Source: G963692885 sp964657395 (lineage in GTDB: Bacteria; Acidobacteriota; Terriglobia; Terriglobales; Acidobacteriaceae). Taken from it: DNA of 62,999 nucleotides. The stretch is from positions 1-62,999 of the forward strand of contig CAZZUX010000008.1 of NCBI GenBank assembly GCA_964657395.1, written 5' to 3'. Made by a program: the position numbers and the translations under genes. Below the pieces are notes generated by a model. It was not told the origin of the DNA. It saw only the letters and a program-made list of their open reading frames with translations, and searched no databases. Positions 1 to 8,488 of the stretch are shown here, in pieces (within the stretch, counting starts at the first letter, position 1; every line of letters starts with the position of its first letter).

Positions 1-105
1 GGCTCAGTTCCGGCGGTGCGGGCTGGGGTGGTGGTGCGGACGCAGTTTTGCGATGGAAGGGCCCCGAGGCACAACCTGTCAGTGCTGAGAGCAAAAGAAT
101 CGAGA

Positions 106-120
106 GCGTCCTGCGGACGC
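106..120 (-). terminator. Possible hairpin terminator after the kinase gene
   Basis: A perfect inverted repeat GCGTCC-TGC-GGACGC lies about 40 bases past the stop codon of the sensor kinase. Read on the minus strand it is followed by a modest T-rich stretch (TCTCGATTCTTTTGC). The stem is only 6 bp and the T tract is interrupted, so this is a weak call. I see no convincing gene in bases 1-161. Confidence 0.3.
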
Positions 121-161
121 GTCCGTTCATCGCCTCAAAGCCTCGCTATGGAGCTCCAAGA

Positions 162-2099
162 TCATTCAGCTTTCGCCAGGTTAAGAGAACCGCGCAGTTT
201 AATCTCTGCTGATGACAGCAAAGGTATACGTAAAGCAAAAATGGTGCCAATGGATGGCTTTGATTGTACGTCAATACTGCCGTTATGCAGTTGGAGAATG
301 CGGTAAGCCATTGCCAGCCCTATGCCGCTGCCTTCTTTTTTCGTAGTGAAGTAGAGGTCGAAGATCTTGTCACGGATATCGTCCGGAATGCCGGTTCCTT
401 GATCCACGATATTCAGGATGGCCATACGGCCTTCTTCACGCATGTGAACTGTCAGCTCGCCACCGCCGAGCTCCTCCATGGCCTGAGCTCCGTTGAGAAC
501 GATGTTGAGGATGGCCTGCTTGATCAAGTCGGCATCCACTTTGGCCATCATCGGCTGGGCCGGTAACTGACTGACCACACGTACATTCCTGGTCTCGAGT
601 TCGGCTGAGGCGAGCATCAGGACGCTGGAGACGACGGCGCGAAGATCCTGATCCCTGAGCTGGAGTTCGACAGGCCGGGAGAAATCGACCAGCGTCTGAA
701 CGACTCGATCCAGCCTCTGGATTTCGCTCTCGATAATGTCGAGGTGGCGGACAGCGCGTGAGTCCGAACCGGCCAGGTTCAACTTGGTTCGCAGCAACTC
801 CAGGTGCACGACGATGGCATTGATGGGATTTTTAACTTCATGGCCGACGCCGGAGGTCAGACGGCCGATGGCGGCGAGCCTCCGTGAGAGTTCGAGTTCG
901 TTCTCTATTTCGCGCACCGACTCTACGTCGTGCAGTGTGAGCAGAGCGCCGAGGCTTTCGCGTGGGTGGATACCGGCTGGATCTTTGATCAGGTCAAGTG
1001 AGACTTCAAGCAGGCGGCCTGTCTCTGTTTTGACCTCGGCTTGTACCAGCGGCCTGCCAGTGTTGAAGGCTTTCAGGATGGTCTGATCGAGCAGGCTGCC
1101 GTCCTTGAAGATCTCTTCGATGGAAGCGCCGTAGAGATCGCCGCGGTTGGTACCCAGGAACCGTTCCATGGAGTCACTGACGAGAACGGCGCGAGCGTCC
1201 TGTGTGAACAGCATGATGCCGTCCTGCAGGTTGGTCATGACCTGGTTCAGGTTGTCGCGGAGGGCAGAGAAGACCTCTTCCACATTCCGCATTCGGCGTC
1301 CGATTTTGTCGATTTTGGTGGAGACCAGGTCGACGGTGTCCGGACGGATGCCGGGCAGGCCCCGCCTTGGCTCCTGAGCCTGCCCGGCTTCGGCCTCAGC
1401 CAGCAGGTCAAGGCGTCTGCTGATGTCGGCAATGGGCTTGAGAGCAAGATTAGCCAGGAAAGCGGCGATCGCAAGCGAGGTGAGCATGGTGATGCCGGTG
1501 AAGGTAAGAGCCGGCCATACCCATGGAGCAAGGGTGTTCTTGAGGAAAGTCGTCCGAATGCCGACCCTGACGATAGCGAAAGGCTGGTTCCTGCGTTCAA
1601 GGGGCAGAGAAATGGAGTAAACCCTTGGAGGTCCAAAGACCGCGCGCAGGAGTGGTACGACGCCGCCATTCAGCAGCTCGGCGTAATCGGGTTCAGGAGG
1701 AAGCAGCTGGTTGTCGAGCATCGGGTCTGTGCTGACCAGGGCACGACCGTCTGCATCCGCGATCGAGACATCAAAGACGGTTGGAGAGTAGCGAAGGACC
1801 GAGATGAGCAACGCTCCGAGGGCTTTGTCCCTTTGCAGCGAGGTAGCAACAGCATCGCGGAGGGCTTTGGGATCGTTGGAATCCAACTCTTTTCCGCGAA
1901 GATCATTTTCAAGTGCCAGCCGGGTAGAAAAGAGAATCTGGTGCGCGACCATGTCGTTGCCGGCATAGGACTGGCTGATTCTCTGTTCAAGAAGCTGATC
2001 GAGAAACAGCCAGGATAGTGCGGTCACCACCAGGAAGATAAGCCCGGTGATGGCGAGAACAAGTTTTGCTTTCAGCCGCAGGGTTGGCAGGGGAGTCAA
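162..2099 (-). CDS. Membrane sensor histidine kinase (NtrB/ZraS-like)
   Basis: Two-component sensor kinase of 645 residues that should autophosphorylate and signal to the NtrC-like regulator encoded just upstream. An N-terminal membrane segment (about residues 12-32) is followed by a presumably extracytoplasmic sensor region and a second membrane segment near residue 195. A HAMP-like region, a PAS-like domain, a HisKA domain and a HATPase_c domain follow. The phospho-acceptor is His420 in GVGHEVKNP. The ATPase has the N box (NIVLNGAQAM), G1 (DQGTGIPDDI) and G2 (GIGLAM). It starts 33 bases after the regulator's stop, so the two are very likely one transcript. The signal sensed cannot be read from the sequence. 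Confidence 0.93.
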   Translation of the reverse strand: MTPLPTLRLKAKLVLAITGLIFLVVTALSWLFLDQLLEQRISQSYAGNDMVAHQILFSTRLALENDLRGKELDSNDPKALRDAVATSLQRDKALGALLISVLRYSPTVFDVSIADADGRALVSTDPMLDNQLLPPEPDYAELLNGGVVPLLRAVFGPPRVYSISLPLERRNQPFAIVRVGIRTTFLKNTLAPWVWPALTFTGITMLTSLAIAAFLANLALKPIADISRRLDLLAEAEAGQAQEPRRGLPGIRPDTVDLVSTKIDKIGRRMRNVEEVFSALRDNLNQVMTNLQDGIMLFTQDARAVLVSDSMERFLGTNRGDLYGASIEEIFKDGSLLDQTILKAFNTGRPLVQAEVKTETGRLLEVSLDLIKDPAGIHPRESLGALLTLHDVESVREIENELELSRRLAAIGRLTSGVGHEVKNPINAIVVHLELLRTKLNLAGSDSRAVRHLDIIESEIQRLDRVVQTLVDFSRPVELQLRDQDLRAVVSSVLMLASAELETRNVRVVSQLPAQPMMAKVDADLIKQAILNIVLNGAQAMEELGGGELTVHMREEGRMAILNIVDQGTGIPDDIRDKIFDLYFTTKKEGSGIGLAMAYRILQLHNGSIDVQSKPSIGTIFALRIPLLSSAEIKLRGSLNLAKAE

Positions 2100-2132
2100 C
2101 GATCAGCCCTCAATTGGCACGAAGCCGCATCT

Positions 2133-3566
2133 CTAGTTTCGATCTTCCGCAGCGTCCGCCATGGCGGCTGCCGCCCCATACTCCTTCAACTTGTTATGCA
2201 GCGTCTTCAGACTGATACCAAGGATGTCGGCTGCCCGGGTCTTGTTGTTCCTCGTCATTTCGAGTGTCCGTAAAATCAGCCGGCGCTCTGCTTCGTCCAC
2301 GGTTGAGCCCAGTTCCACTTCAACCACGTTTGAAGGAGTCTCAGGAGTTTCAGGGACGGCAGCGACCGGAGTCGATGCCCCTTTTGGTTTCTCGCCAAAG
2401 CCGGCCGGCAGGTGACGGATGCTGATGGTGCCTTCTCCGCAGAGGATGAGAGCACGCTCGACGGTGTTTCGGAGCTCGCGGACATTGCCGGGCCAGTCGT
2501 AATCCATAAAGCGCTGCATCATGGCGGGATCGATACCGGCGATGCGTTGACCGTGACGGGCGTTCATTTCAACCAGCATGGCGTCGACGATAGCGGGAAT
2601 ATCTTCCTTATGATTCCGCAGCGGTGGCATATGCAGGTTGAATACGTTGAGCCGGTAGTAGAGGTCACCGCGCAGGTGGCCGTCGGCTACGGCTTCGTCG
2701 GGATTCTTGTTGGTCGCGGCGAGGACACGCACATCCATCGGCATTTCGATTTTGCTGCCGAGCCTGCGGAGTTTTCGGTCTTCAAGAACGCGCAGGAGCT
2801 TGGCCTGGGTGCCGATCGGCATTTCGCCTATTTCATCGAGGAGCAGGGTTCCTTCTTCTGCTAATTCAAAGCAGCCGGCGCGGCGCTCCATGGCGCCAGT
2901 GAACGAACCTTTTTCATGACCGAAGATCTCGCTTTCGATCAGTGTTTCCGGGATAGCTGCGCAATTGACGGCGACAAATGGCTTGTTCCGCCGCGGACTC
3001 AGGTCGTGGAGAGTCCTGGCGACGACTTCCTTGCCGGTGCCGCTCTCCCCGGTAATCAGAACCGAGACGGTGCTGGGGGCGACTCGCTCGATGAGCGAGA
3101 AGATGTCCTGCATCTCTTTCGATTTGCCGACCAGCGTTCCGAGGGCCCCGGTCTGGCGCAGCTTGGAGCGGGTCGCTTCGAGCTCACCTTCGCTTTGCCG
3201 TTTGTGGGTGGCGCTGGCGAGGACTGTCTTAAGGCGAGCGGGCTCGATGGGTTTGGAGATGAAGTCATAGGCACCCATCTTCATGGCTTCCACGGCTCGC
3301 TCGATGGAACCCTGGGCTGTTAAGACGATGACTGTCTGGTGCTCCTGCATGTCGCCGAGACGCTTCAGCAATTCGAAGCCGTCCATGCGCGGCATTTTCA
3401 AGTCGGTGACGATGATGCCGGGGGTCCAGCTGCCAATTTTGTCGAGTGCTTCCAGGCCGTCGCGGGCAGTCTCGGTGCGGTAACCCCAGCCGGAGACGAG
3501 TTCTGCCAGGCCTGTGAGTGCGTGTGGTTCGTCTTCCACGATCAATACTTTTTCGCTTGTTGCCAT
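2133..3566 (-). CDS. Sigma-54-dependent NtrC-family response regulator
   Basis: Transcription activator of 477 residues with three parts. The receiver domain (about 5-120) has phospho-acceptor Asp55 in VTDLKMP. The AAA+ sigma-54 interaction domain (about 145-380) has Walker A GESGTGKE, the GSFTGA loop that contacts sigma-54, and Walker B TLLLDEIGEMP. A C-terminal Fis-type helix-turn-helix (about 435-470) contains NNKTRAADILGISLKTL. The partner kinase follows 33 bases downstream. Targets are unknown; I found no well-formed -24/-12 promoter in the adjacent intergenic regions. Confidence 0.95.
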   Translation of the reverse strand: MATSEKVLIVEDEPHALTGLAELVSGWGYRTETARDGLEALDKIGSWTPGIIVTDLKMPRMDGFELLKRLGDMQEHQTVIVLTAQGSIERAVEAMKMGAYDFISKPIEPARLKTVLASATHKRQSEGELEATRSKLRQTGALGTLVGKSKEMQDIFSLIERVAPSTVSVLITGESGTGKEVVARTLHDLSPRRNKPFVAVNCAAIPETLIESEIFGHEKGSFTGAMERRAGCFELAEEGTLLLDEIGEMPIGTQAKLLRVLEDRKLRRLGSKIEMPMDVRVLAATNKNPDEAVADGHLRGDLYYRLNVFNLHMPPLRNHKEDIPAIVDAMLVEMNARHGQRIAGIDPAMMQRFMDYDWPGNVRELRNTVERALILCGEGTISIRHLPAGFGEKPKGASTPVAAVPETPETPSNVVEVELGSTVDEAERRLILRTLEMTRNNKTRAADILGISLKTLHNKLKEYGAAAAMADAAEDRN

Positions 3567-3590
3567 CCTGCCGATCCTACTTCCTTACAA

Positions 3591-3605
3591 GCCGCACATT
3601 GCGGC
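3591..3605. promoter_or_regulatory. Inverted repeat upstream of the NtrC-like gene
   Basis: A perfect 6-bp inverted repeat GCCGCA-CAT-TGCGGC sits 25 bases upstream of the response regulator start, inside the 160-base gap to the rhodanese gene. It could be an operator or a leader hairpin. No binding protein can be assigned. Confidence 0.25.
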
Positions 3606-3728
3606 CAGAAATGACCTGTTGTATCACGCCGTGTGGCCGCCCATTGATCTTATTCCGTTGTTGCGATGGTGGCAGGTGTTGTTGCGCCTGCCCGACCTTT
3701 GCCGGAAGTCACTTGGGGTACCGATACT

Positions 3729-4082
3729 ATGGTGATCATGCTCGAATACGAAATCACAGCCCGGGAACTTGCCGATCGCCTGGCCAATGGCGATGGGACT
3801 TCAGCCGGCCATGCTCCACTACTGGTCGATGTCCGTGAACCATGGGAAGTGCAGACGGCCCACATTGAGGGTGCCATCTTCATGCCGATGGGTGACGTGC
3901 CTTCCAGGGCCCATACTGAACTTGATCCCGAACAGCCGATTGTCGTGGTATGCCATGCAGGTGTTCGATCGATGAACGTCGCTGTCTGGCTTCGCGATCA
4001 GGGCTTCGAGAAGGCTCAGTCTTTACGCGGCGGTATCGATGCCTGGTCCAGGGAGATCGATCCAACCGTACCTCGTTACTAG
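3729..4082 (+). CDS. Rhodanese-like sulfurtransferase domain protein
   Basis: Single rhodanese domain of about 117 residues, probably cytoplasmic, for transfer of sulfane sulfur through a persulfide on the active-site cysteine in VVVCHAGVRS. The DVREPWE motif near the N terminus is characteristic of the family. The frame is open from 3666, but residues before 3729 look like untranslated leader, so I place the start at the ATG at 3729 (another ATG is at 3738). The gene is convergent with the bacilliredoxin gene. The physiological acceptor is unknown. Confidence 0.9.
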   Translation: MVIMLEYEITARELADRLANGDGTSAGHAPLLVDVREPWEVQTAHIEGAIFMPMGDVPSRAHTELDPEQPIVVVCHAGVRSMNVAVWLRDQGFEKAQSLRGGIDAWSREIDPTVPRY

Positions 4083-4090
4083 TACCGAAC

Positions 4091-4127
4091 GGCGTGCGGC
4101 CAACTGCTGATCAGATGCCCGCACGCC
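4091..4127. terminator. Inverted repeat between convergent genes
   Basis: GGCGTGCGG (4091-4099) pairs perfectly with CCGCACGCC (4119-4127) across a 19-base loop. A second hairpin, CCTGAG-CTGTA-CTCAGG, follows at 4129-4145. Both lie between the ends of two converging genes, where a two-way terminator is expected. Neither has a T tract, so the call rests on position and stem quality. Confidence 0.4.
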
Positions 4128-4140
4128 TCCTGAGCTGTAC

Positions 4141-4566
4141 TCAGGCCGTTGTTTTGGCGCAATATTCGTTGAAGGCCCGCGCCAGTTCGTTGCCGATCAT
4201 CTGGGCATTCGCACCTTCGATGACAAAGCGCTGCATGAGATAAACGAGCTTTCCATCACGCATGATGGCGATAGCGGGAGAGGTTGGCGGTTGTCCTTCA
4301 AAGTAGCCGCGCGCCTGTTCGGTTGCTTCCCGATCCTGGCCGGCGAAGACCGTGATGGACTGATCCGGAAGGACTGCATTCTGCAGGGCAAGGCGAACAC
4401 CAGGCCTCATCTTGCCGGCAGCGCATCCGCAGATGGAGTTGACGACGACCATTGTGGTTCCCGGTGTCTTGACGGCTGCGTCTACTTCCGCTGCTGTGCG
4501 TGCTTCTTTGATACCGGCGCGCGTCAGTTCCTCACGCATCGGGATCACCATAATCTCTGGATACAT
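4141..4566 (-). CDS. BrxA/BrxB family bacilliredoxin
   Basis: Small thiol-disulfide protein (141 residues) of the YphP/YqiW family, thioredoxin-like and cytoplasmic. In Bacillus the family removes bacillithiol from proteins after oxidative stress. The diagnostic CGC motif is present in NSICGCAAG. Length matches the family. The start ATG at 4566 gives MYPEIMVIPMREEL; the methionine at residue 6 is a possible alternative. Whether this organism makes bacillithiol cannot be told from the window. Confidence 0.9.
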   Translation of the reverse strand: MYPEIMVIPMREELTRAGIKEARTAAEVDAAVKTPGTTMVVVNSICGCAAGKMRPGVRLALQNAVLPDQSITVFAGQDREATEQARGYFEGQPPTSPAIAIMRDGKLVYLMQRFVIEGANAQMIGNELARAFNEYCAKTTA

Positions 4567-4728
4567 TTGCCGCTCCTGTGTACTGAAATAGCCGTGGACA
4601 GCCAGAGTGGCTGTACCAACCTCTATTGTAATGGACAGTCGGGCCGTGTTACTGGTTTGTCGCCGGAGGCAGGGATGGCGATAGGGGATTGTTCAAAAGT
4701 TTGTGCCGGGTGAGGTAGCTTCTGGTAG

Positions 4729-5778
4729 ATGGAATTTCGCGAGCACATTCCTTTGGCGCCATTTACGAGCTTCAAGATCGGTGGCCCTGCGCGCTGGTTT
4801 GCAGAAGCGAAGACGGCTGACGAGGTCGTAGAAGCAGTTCAGTTCGCGAGAAACGGGAAGCTTCCTTTGTTCATCCTGGGAGGCGGCAGCAACCTGCTGA
4901 TCGCCGATCGGGGGTTTGATGGCCTTGTCCTGAGAATGACGTCTTCGGGGATCGAGGATGGCAGTCAAGAAGGTGGCTTCAGGACATTTACCGTCACCGC
5001 GGGGCACTCATGGGATGAATTTGTAAATTACGCCGTGGCGCGAAGATGTGGCGGCATCGAGTGTTTGGCAGGTATTCCCGGAACTGTCGGCGGAACACCT
5101 ATTCAAAACGTGGGAGCCTATGGGCAGGAGGCGTCGAGCACCATCTCGAGGGTGCAGGTCCTTGATCTTCCTACCCTGTCGGTGCGCGATCTGGATGCGT
5201 CTGCCTGCGGGTTCGGCTACCGGCGAAGCATCTTTAACCAGGAATGTGCCGGGAGGTTCATCGTTCTCCGCGTGGAGTTCAGGCTGAGGGAGGAGGCATA
5301 TCCCTGCCTTGCATATCGTGACCTGAAAGAGTGGTTCCGCGGATCCATCGGTGATCCGAGTCTCGTTCAAACTGCGGCGGCTGTGCGGGAGATCCGCGGC
5401 AAGAAGGGCATGGTGCTGGTGGATGGCGATCCGGATACGCAGAGTGCCGGCTCCTTTTTCAAGAATCCTGTCGTGCCTGCTGACCGGCTAGCGTCGATAG
5501 CCGAGGCTGCCCATGTCGGTCCGGATGCGGTGCCTACCTTCGCAGCGGGGCGGGGGATGCTGAAAGTACCAGCGGCATGGCTGGTAGAGCGGGCGGGGAT
5601 CGCCAAAGGCTACCGGAAGGGAAATGCTGCTGTTTCCAGCCGGCACACACTGGCGATTACCAACCGCGGCGGAGCCACTGCGGCAGAGGTGCTTGCTTTG
5701 AGCGGAGAGATGCGGGAGCGGGTCGCAGGTAGATTCGGTATCGAGTTGCAGATGGAGCCGATCCTCGTCGGCTTTTGA
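4729..5778 (+). CDS. murB: UDP-N-acetylenolpyruvoylglucosamine reductase
   Basis: FAD-dependent enzyme of peptidoglycan precursor synthesis that reduces UDP-GlcNAc-enolpyruvate to UDP-MurNAc with NADPH. The 349 residues match the family. The FAD-binding part is recognisable from FTSFKIGGPARWF, LGGGSNLLIADRG and the IPGTVGGTPIQNVGAYGQE stretch. The C-terminal substrate domain has AGSFFKNPVV with the catalytic serine region, and a glutamate near the end (LQMEPILVG). It is alone on its strand between the bacilliredoxin and mod operons. Function confidence is high. Confidence 0.97.
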   Translation: MEFREHIPLAPFTSFKIGGPARWFAEAKTADEVVEAVQFARNGKLPLFILGGGSNLLIADRGFDGLVLRMTSSGIEDGSQEGGFRTFTVTAGHSWDEFVNYAVARRCGGIECLAGIPGTVGGTPIQNVGAYGQEASSTISRVQVLDLPTLSVRDLDASACGFGYRRSIFNQECAGRFIVLRVEFRLREEAYPCLAYRDLKEWFRGSIGDPSLVQTAAAVREIRGKKGMVLVDGDPDTQSAGSFFKNPVVPADRLASIAEAAHVGPDAVPTFAAGRGMLKVPAAWLVERAGIAKGYRKGNAAVSSRHTLAITNRGGATAAEVLALSGEMRERVAGRFGIELQMEPILVGF

Positions 5779-5793
5779 CGGATAGCTTTGCGG

Positions 5794-6534
5794 TCAATCG
5801 CTTCCGGAGATCGTCACATCCCTGGATTGGAGCAGTGCCAGTAAGCTGGCGCGCTCACGGGCCAGAGCTACCTCGGCGGGTCCCTCCGCCTTCACCTTCC
5901 CCTCCTGCAGGACCGCGACGTGTGGCCGAAGAGCAAAGGCGTCACCGATCTCATGCGTGACGTGCAGCGAGGCTATGGAGTGTTTATGGAGATAGGGGAG
6001 GAGGCGGTTGAGGATCTCTTCTTTCGCTTTTCCATCGAGACCTGCGAAGGCTTCATCCAGCAGCAGGAGGCGAGGGCCGGGTGCGAGAGCCCTGGCAATG
6101 GCAACGCGCTGCCGCTCTCCGCCTGAGAGGTGGCCAGGCATCCGATGGCACAGGTCTTCAGCGGCCAGGAGCGAGAGCATCTCCTGGACTTTCTCGCGTT
6201 GTCCGAGTGCAGGAGTGCTCCTGAGACCGAAGGCGACATTCTGCGCAACGTTCAGATGCGGAAAGAGAGATGGTCTCTGCGTGACGAACTGCAGGAGCGA
6301 TGGATCAGTTCTGCCCCGTTGCGATCCGAGTCGATGATGGTCGAACGAGATTGCAGCCTGATCCGGGTGAATGAGGCCGGCGATGGCACGCAGGAGTGTG
6401 CTTTTGCCTGCGCCGGACGGACCGAACAAGACGGCAGGCCAGGAGGCGATCCGAAAGGAGACATCCAGGAACAGCGTACCGATGCGATGCCGAACTTCTA
6501 CCGCGAGCGCGGGCGGATCAAGGATGTCAGGCAT
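5794..6534 (-). CDS. modC: Molybdate ABC transporter ATP-binding protein, short form
   Basis: ATPase of the molybdate importer. It has Walker A (FGPSGAGKST), the ABC signature LSGGERQR, Walker B LLLLDEAFAGLD and the H-loop histidine in LHVTHEIGDAF. I start it at the ATG at 6534 (MPDILDPP), which overlaps the modB end by 8 bases; the frame is open further upstream only inside modB. That gives about 246 residues, roughly 100 fewer than the classical ModC, because the C-terminal TOBE (molybdate-binding regulatory) domain is absent. A TOBE domain is found instead in the regulator of the same operon. Confidence 0.93.
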   Translation of the reverse strand: MPDILDPPALAVEVRHRIGTLFLDVSFRIASWPAVLFGPSGAGKSTLLRAIAGLIHPDQAAISFDHHRLGSQRGRTDPSLLQFVTQRPSLFPHLNVAQNVAFGLRSTPALGQREKVQEMLSLLAAEDLCHRMPGHLSGGERQRVAIARALAPGPRLLLLDEAFAGLDGKAKEEILNRLLPYLHKHSIASLHVTHEIGDAFALRPHVAVLQEGKVKAEGPAEVALARERASLLALLQSRDVTISGSD

Positions 6535-7219
6535 AGCGCATGGCGCCGGACCGCAGTTTTCCGTAGACGGTGATGAGCGCGGCCAGGGAGATGAGCAGGA
6601 GCACGAGAGCTGTTCGATTCGCGTCACGGTAGTCGAAGGTCTGCACCTGGTTGTAGATGGATATAGAGAGCGTTTCCGTTCGACCGGGGATGGCGCCTCC
6701 GATCATCAGGACCACTCCGAATTCACCCACTGTGTGTGCAAAGCTGAGGACAGCCGCTGCGAGGATTGAACGGGATGCGAGCGGCATGAGGACACGCAGC
6801 AACAAGCCAGGTCCGCGTGCACCCAGCAGCCATGCGGCGTCCAGAATATCGCGATCAATGGCGCTGAACCCGGCAACGATGGGCTGGACTGCGAAGGGGA
6901 GACTGTAGGCGATGGAACCGAGCAGCAAGCCCTGGAATGAGAATGCCAGCGGATGGCCGAGCAGGCGGGTGATGGCACGTCCGACTCCGGTACGCGGACC
7001 CAGCAGCACCAGGAAATAGAAGCCGAGGACTGTTGGTGGCAGCACCAGCGGTAAGGCGACGATAGCTTCCATGATCCGCGAGAACGCAGAACGATGCAGG
7101 GCAAGCCACCAGCTCAAGGGAACGGCAATCAGGAGGAGCAGGAGGGTGGTCATCGAGGCGAGGCGCAGCGTAAGCCACAAGGCCTGCCAGTCGAGGATTG
7201 TGCCGGGGCTGGTCGCCAT
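6527..7219 (-). CDS. modB: Molybdate ABC transporter permease
   Basis: Inner-membrane permease of 230 residues with several hydrophobic helices and the cytoplasmic loop that docks the ATPase (around DAAWLLGARGPGLLLRVLMPL). The NVLLALPLVLPP-type segment appears as EAIVALPLVLPPTVLGFY, characteristic of ModB. It begins 2 bases after the modA stop and overlaps modC, so translation is probably coupled. Length fits the family. Confidence 0.95.
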   Translation of the reverse strand: MATSPGTILDWQALWLTLRLASMTTLLLLLIAVPLSWWLALHRSAFSRIMEAIVALPLVLPPTVLGFYFLVLLGPRTGVGRAITRLLGHPLAFSFQGLLLGSIAYSLPFAVQPIVAGFSAIDRDILDAAWLLGARGPGLLLRVLMPLASRSILAAAVLSFAHTVGEFGVVLMIGGAIPGRTETLSISIYNQVQTFDYRDANRTALVLLLISLAALITVYGKLRSGAMRYA

Positions 7220-7221
7220 GC

Positions 7222-7998
7222 CTAGTGAGCCGGCTTGAGGCCGTGCGCGGCGAGTTCCTTCTGGACGGCCGGAGACAGCAGGTAGTCAAGGAACAATTGT
7301 GCGTTCTTCTCGACTGCCGGGTCCCGATGTAGAACGACGGCGGCCTGCACGATCGGCGGGTAGGAGTCTACAGGCATGGGGATGTAGGTGCCTTCGGATT
7401 TCAGCTTTTCGGTCAGTGCGGAGGTCAGCGAGATCAGGCCTATCTGCGCATTTCCGGACTCGACGAATTGCGCAGCCTGCCCGATGTTCTCTGCCGTCTT
7501 CACTTTGGACTTCACTGCGTCCATGAGGTGCAGACTGGTGAGAGATGCCGAGGCGGCGCGTCCATACGGCGCATGTTCAGGACTGGCGATGGCGATTGCC
7601 TGCACGGAAGAAGAGCGCAGAGCGTCGAGAGTGAGTGGCTGCACGGGGCCGTCGCGACGCTCCCACAGTACCAGGGTGCCCTGGGCGTAGGGTATGGGAT
7701 GGTCGGCGCTGGCGAGCCTGGCATCGATCACCCGCTGGGCGAAGCCGATGTCTGCGGAGAGGAAGAGTGCGAACGGCGCGCCGTTGATGATCTGGGTCGC
7801 CAGGGTGGAGGAACTTCCGTAGGAAGCCGTGACGTCAATGTTGTATCTCGTTTTGAAGCTATCCAAAATGGGGGGAAGGAGCGGCTGCAGATCGGCGGCG
7901 GCCGCGATCTGGAGAGGTGCTTCGGCTAGAAGGAAGTTCGAGCGGGAAGAAGAAAAGGTACTCAGCAGCAGGCAAAGAGCGATCGCAATGTTACGCAC
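7222..7998 (-). CDS. modA: Molybdate-binding periplasmic protein
   Basis: Solute-binding protein (258 residues) that captures molybdate or tungstate for the ModBC importer. An N-terminal signal peptide (MRNIAIALCLLLSTFSSSRS) is followed by the mature start LQIAAAADLQPLLPPI. Oxyanion-contact regions SYGSSSTLATQI and GAPFALFLSADI are visible, as is the ALTEKLKSEGTYIPMP C-terminal lobe. Its start overlaps the end of the upstream regulator by 8 bases. Confidence 0.95.
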   Translation of the reverse strand: MRNIAIALCLLLSTFSSSRSNFLLAEAPLQIAAAADLQPLLPPILDSFKTRYNIDVTASYGSSSTLATQIINGAPFALFLSADIGFAQRVIDARLASADHPIPYAQGTLVLWERRDGPVQPLTLDALRSSSVQAIAIASPEHAPYGRAASASLTSLHLMDAVKSKVKTAENIGQAAQFVESGNAQIGLISLTSALTEKLKSEGTYIPMPVDSYPPIVQAAVVLHRDPAVEKNAQLFLDYLLSPAVQKELAAHGLKPAH

Positions 7999-8392
7999 GC
8001 AGCACCATGACCTCGGTCGACTTGATAAGTGCGGCTGCTGTTTCGCCTACCTTCAGGTTCAGCTCTCGCGCAGCCTCTGACGTGATGATCGAGGTAATGA
8101 TCTGGCCGCCGATGGATAGCTTTACCTGGGCGATAAGACCTTCGATCCTGACTTCGATCACGCGACCGACCAGTTGATTTCTGCCGCTGACTGTTCGCAG
8201 CATCTGTCGTTTGGGTGTTTCCGGACGCTTCGCCTTATGCAGAAACTCATCGAGTTCGGCTTCAGGAATGCGGTAATGGCCGCCTGGTGTTTTGACTGCC
8301 TTCAACTTGCCCCGGTAGAGCCATTGCTTGATGGTTGGATAGGAAATCCCCAGGCGAAGAGCAGCTTCGCGGGGTGAGAGAAGAATGGGCAT
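7991..8392 (-). CDS. HTH-TOBE molybdate-responsive regulator (ModE-like role)
   Basis: First gene of the mod operon, about 133 residues. Residues 1-55 form an excisionase/MerR-type helix-turn-helix (SPREAALRLGISYPTIKQW, then GGHYRIPEAELDEFL). Residues 65-133 form one TOBE domain (RNQLVGRVIEVRIEGLIAQV, TSIITSEAARELNLKVGE). TOBE domains bind molybdate, so a sensing role by analogy with ModE is likely, although classical ModE has a different winged HTH and two TOBE domains. I place the start at the ATG at 8392 because the protein begins with the HTH there; the open frame extends to 8533, but that part looks like promoter. No Shine-Dalgarno sequence precedes this ATG. Confidence 0.9.
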   Translation of the reverse strand: MPILLSPREAALRLGISYPTIKQWLYRGKLKAVKTPGGHYRIPEAELDEFLHKAKRPETPKRQMLRTVSGRNQLVGRVIEVRIEGLIAQVKLSIGGQIITSIITSEAARELNLKVGETAAALIKSTEVMVLRA

Positions 8393-8399
8393 AGACGAA

Positions 8400-8405
8400 A
8401 GTATA
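8400..8405 (-). promoter_or_regulatory. Candidate -10 element of the mod operon (leaderless)
   Basis: On the minus strand TATACT lies 7 bases before the ATG of the HTH-TOBE gene. A transcript starting the usual distance downstream would begin at or next to the A of the ATG, which agrees with the absence of a ribosome binding site. No good -35 is visible. The sequence around it contains three ACGA-type repeats (8394, 8405 and 8420 region) that might be operator half-sites; this part is speculative. Confidence 0.4.
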
Positions 8406-8488
8406 CGATATTGCCTACACGAATTTGTGATGGCCTTCGTCGGATAGTTCCAGCATCCAAGGGCATTTAAAAGCAGAAAAGGAACAGG

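Noticed and set aside
1041..2018. 325-codon open frame on the plus strand over the sensor kinase
   Set aside because: It is a mirror of the kinase gene, which has clear HAMP, HisKA and HATPase motifs; the antisense translation shows no domain and follows from high-GC codon use.
2113..2131. TGGCAC...GC resembling a sigma-54 -24/-12 promoter near the kinase start
   Set aside because: The GG to GC spacing is 9 rather than 10 bases and the orientation points to no gene start.
3585..3610. TGGCCGC...TGC resembling a sigma-54 promoter upstream of the NtrC-like gene
   Set aside because: Again the spacing is one base short and the bases belong to a perfect hairpin, so I list it only as an inverted repeat.
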